Below, piece after piece: positions 63,788 to 64,000 of a stretch of 64,000 nucleotides of DNA. The stretch is from JAXMBN01 sp046349875 (lineage in GTDB: Bacteria > Planctomycetota > Planctomycetia > Pirellulales > Pirellulaceae): the NCBI GenBank assembly GCA_046349875.1, contig JAXMBN010000014.1, forward strand, positions 1 to 64,000, read 5' to 3'. How positions within the stretch are numbered: position 1 is the first letter of the stretch; every line of letters begins with the position of its first letter. The translations under genes were made by a program, and so were the position numbers. A model generated the notes under the pieces. The model made no database searches, was not told the DNA's origin, and was given only the letters and a program-made list of their open reading frames with translations.

Positions 63788-64000
63788 CTAATGCAAGCCA
63801 TATCGGCTCATCTTGTGGTGTAGGGTCCGAACACTGATACCTTGGCGGCTTCGGGCGGTGTTTTCGCGATGATGACATGCCTCCAAGGCCGATTGGATCG
63901 TATTTCGCTCGCACTTTTCCATCGCTTCTGCCAAGGAGCTTGGAATCGGAGTGGATGGGCGATTTACATTTTTTAACTCCGATGGCAGCTCTTCGACTTG
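63788..64000 (-). CDS. C-terminus of a sigma-54-dependent (NtrC-family) regulator, partial
   Basis: The frame is open to the window edge and gives 70 residues (QVEELPSELKNVN...) ending at the stop at 63788. EAMEKCERNTIQSALEACHH and GISVRTLHHKMSRYGL are the Fis-type helix-turn-helix at the end of sigma-54 activators. The start, AAA+ and receiver domains lie beyond the window. Unlike its neighbour it shows no frame break. It is positioned to regulate together with the downstream kinase. Confidence 0.8.
   Translation of the reverse strand, partial: QVEELPSELKNVNRPSTPIPSSLAEAMEKCERNTIQSALEACHHRENTARSRQGISVRTLHHKMSRYGLH

Overview
The window reads as chromosomal DNA of a planctomycete, most likely a Pirellula/Rhodopirellula-type member of the Pirellulales. 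The signs are a giant secreted protein joining FG-GAP repeats, a PVC-type dehydrogenase domain, a planctomycete-type cytochrome c and a DUF1080 domain; a second secreted DUF1080 protein; secreted dockerin-type proteins with the LEGRALMAG-like N-terminal motif; an HTTM-domain protein; and short GYF_2 and lipocalin-like secreted proteins. No rRNA, tRNA, CRISPR array or intact insertion sequence was seen.

Layout. 1-8.8 kb (minus): a degenerate S1/P1 nuclease-like secreted protein, a low-complexity membrane-anchored protein and the giant multidomain protein. 9.2-25.1 kb (plus): a complete 14-gene nuoABCDEFGHIJKLMN operon for respiratory complex I with mostly overlapping or abutting genes, a near-perfect palindromic operator just before nuoA, and a PQQ-type beta-propeller gene one base after nuoN. 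25.1-30.0 kb (minus): a compact signalling operon made of a lone receiver protein, an H-NOX heme sensor, a PAS histidine kinase, a receiver-HDOD protein and a receiver fused to a degenerate HD-GYP domain. This is a self-contained candidate nitric-oxide sensing pathway and the most interesting system in the window. 30.2-33.8 kb: a TauE/SafE exporter, a secreted double-parvulin PPIase with a clear terminator, and a cupin.

33.8-37.5 kb (minus): a flagellar basal-body operon (FlgN-like chaperone, FlgB, FlgC, FliE, FliF). 37.7-46.6 kb: mixed single genes (DUF1080 protein, GYF_2 protein, APC permease, an HTTM pair, an SDR protein lacking the catalytic Tyr, a TrkA-type potassium channel, CutA) with two families of short intergenic repeats. 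46.6-55 kb: a CNNM-CBS-PTS EIIA fusion, an M3 metallopeptidase, dockerin-type secreted proteins, PurN and CysK. 55.2-61.5 kb (minus): a tripartite RND efflux system (adaptor, pump, TolC-like lipoprotein).

From about 61.1 kb to the right edge the coding sequence is broken by many small indels. The adaptor N-terminus and a whole PAS histidine kinase can be recognised only by switching frames, while the C-terminus of its presumed NtrC-type partner at the edge is intact. Smaller frame breaks occur at 27.6 kb (end of the H-NOX-associated kinase) and 51.9 kb (dockerin-type gene). Whether these are true decay or sequence errors cannot be decided from the sequence alone.
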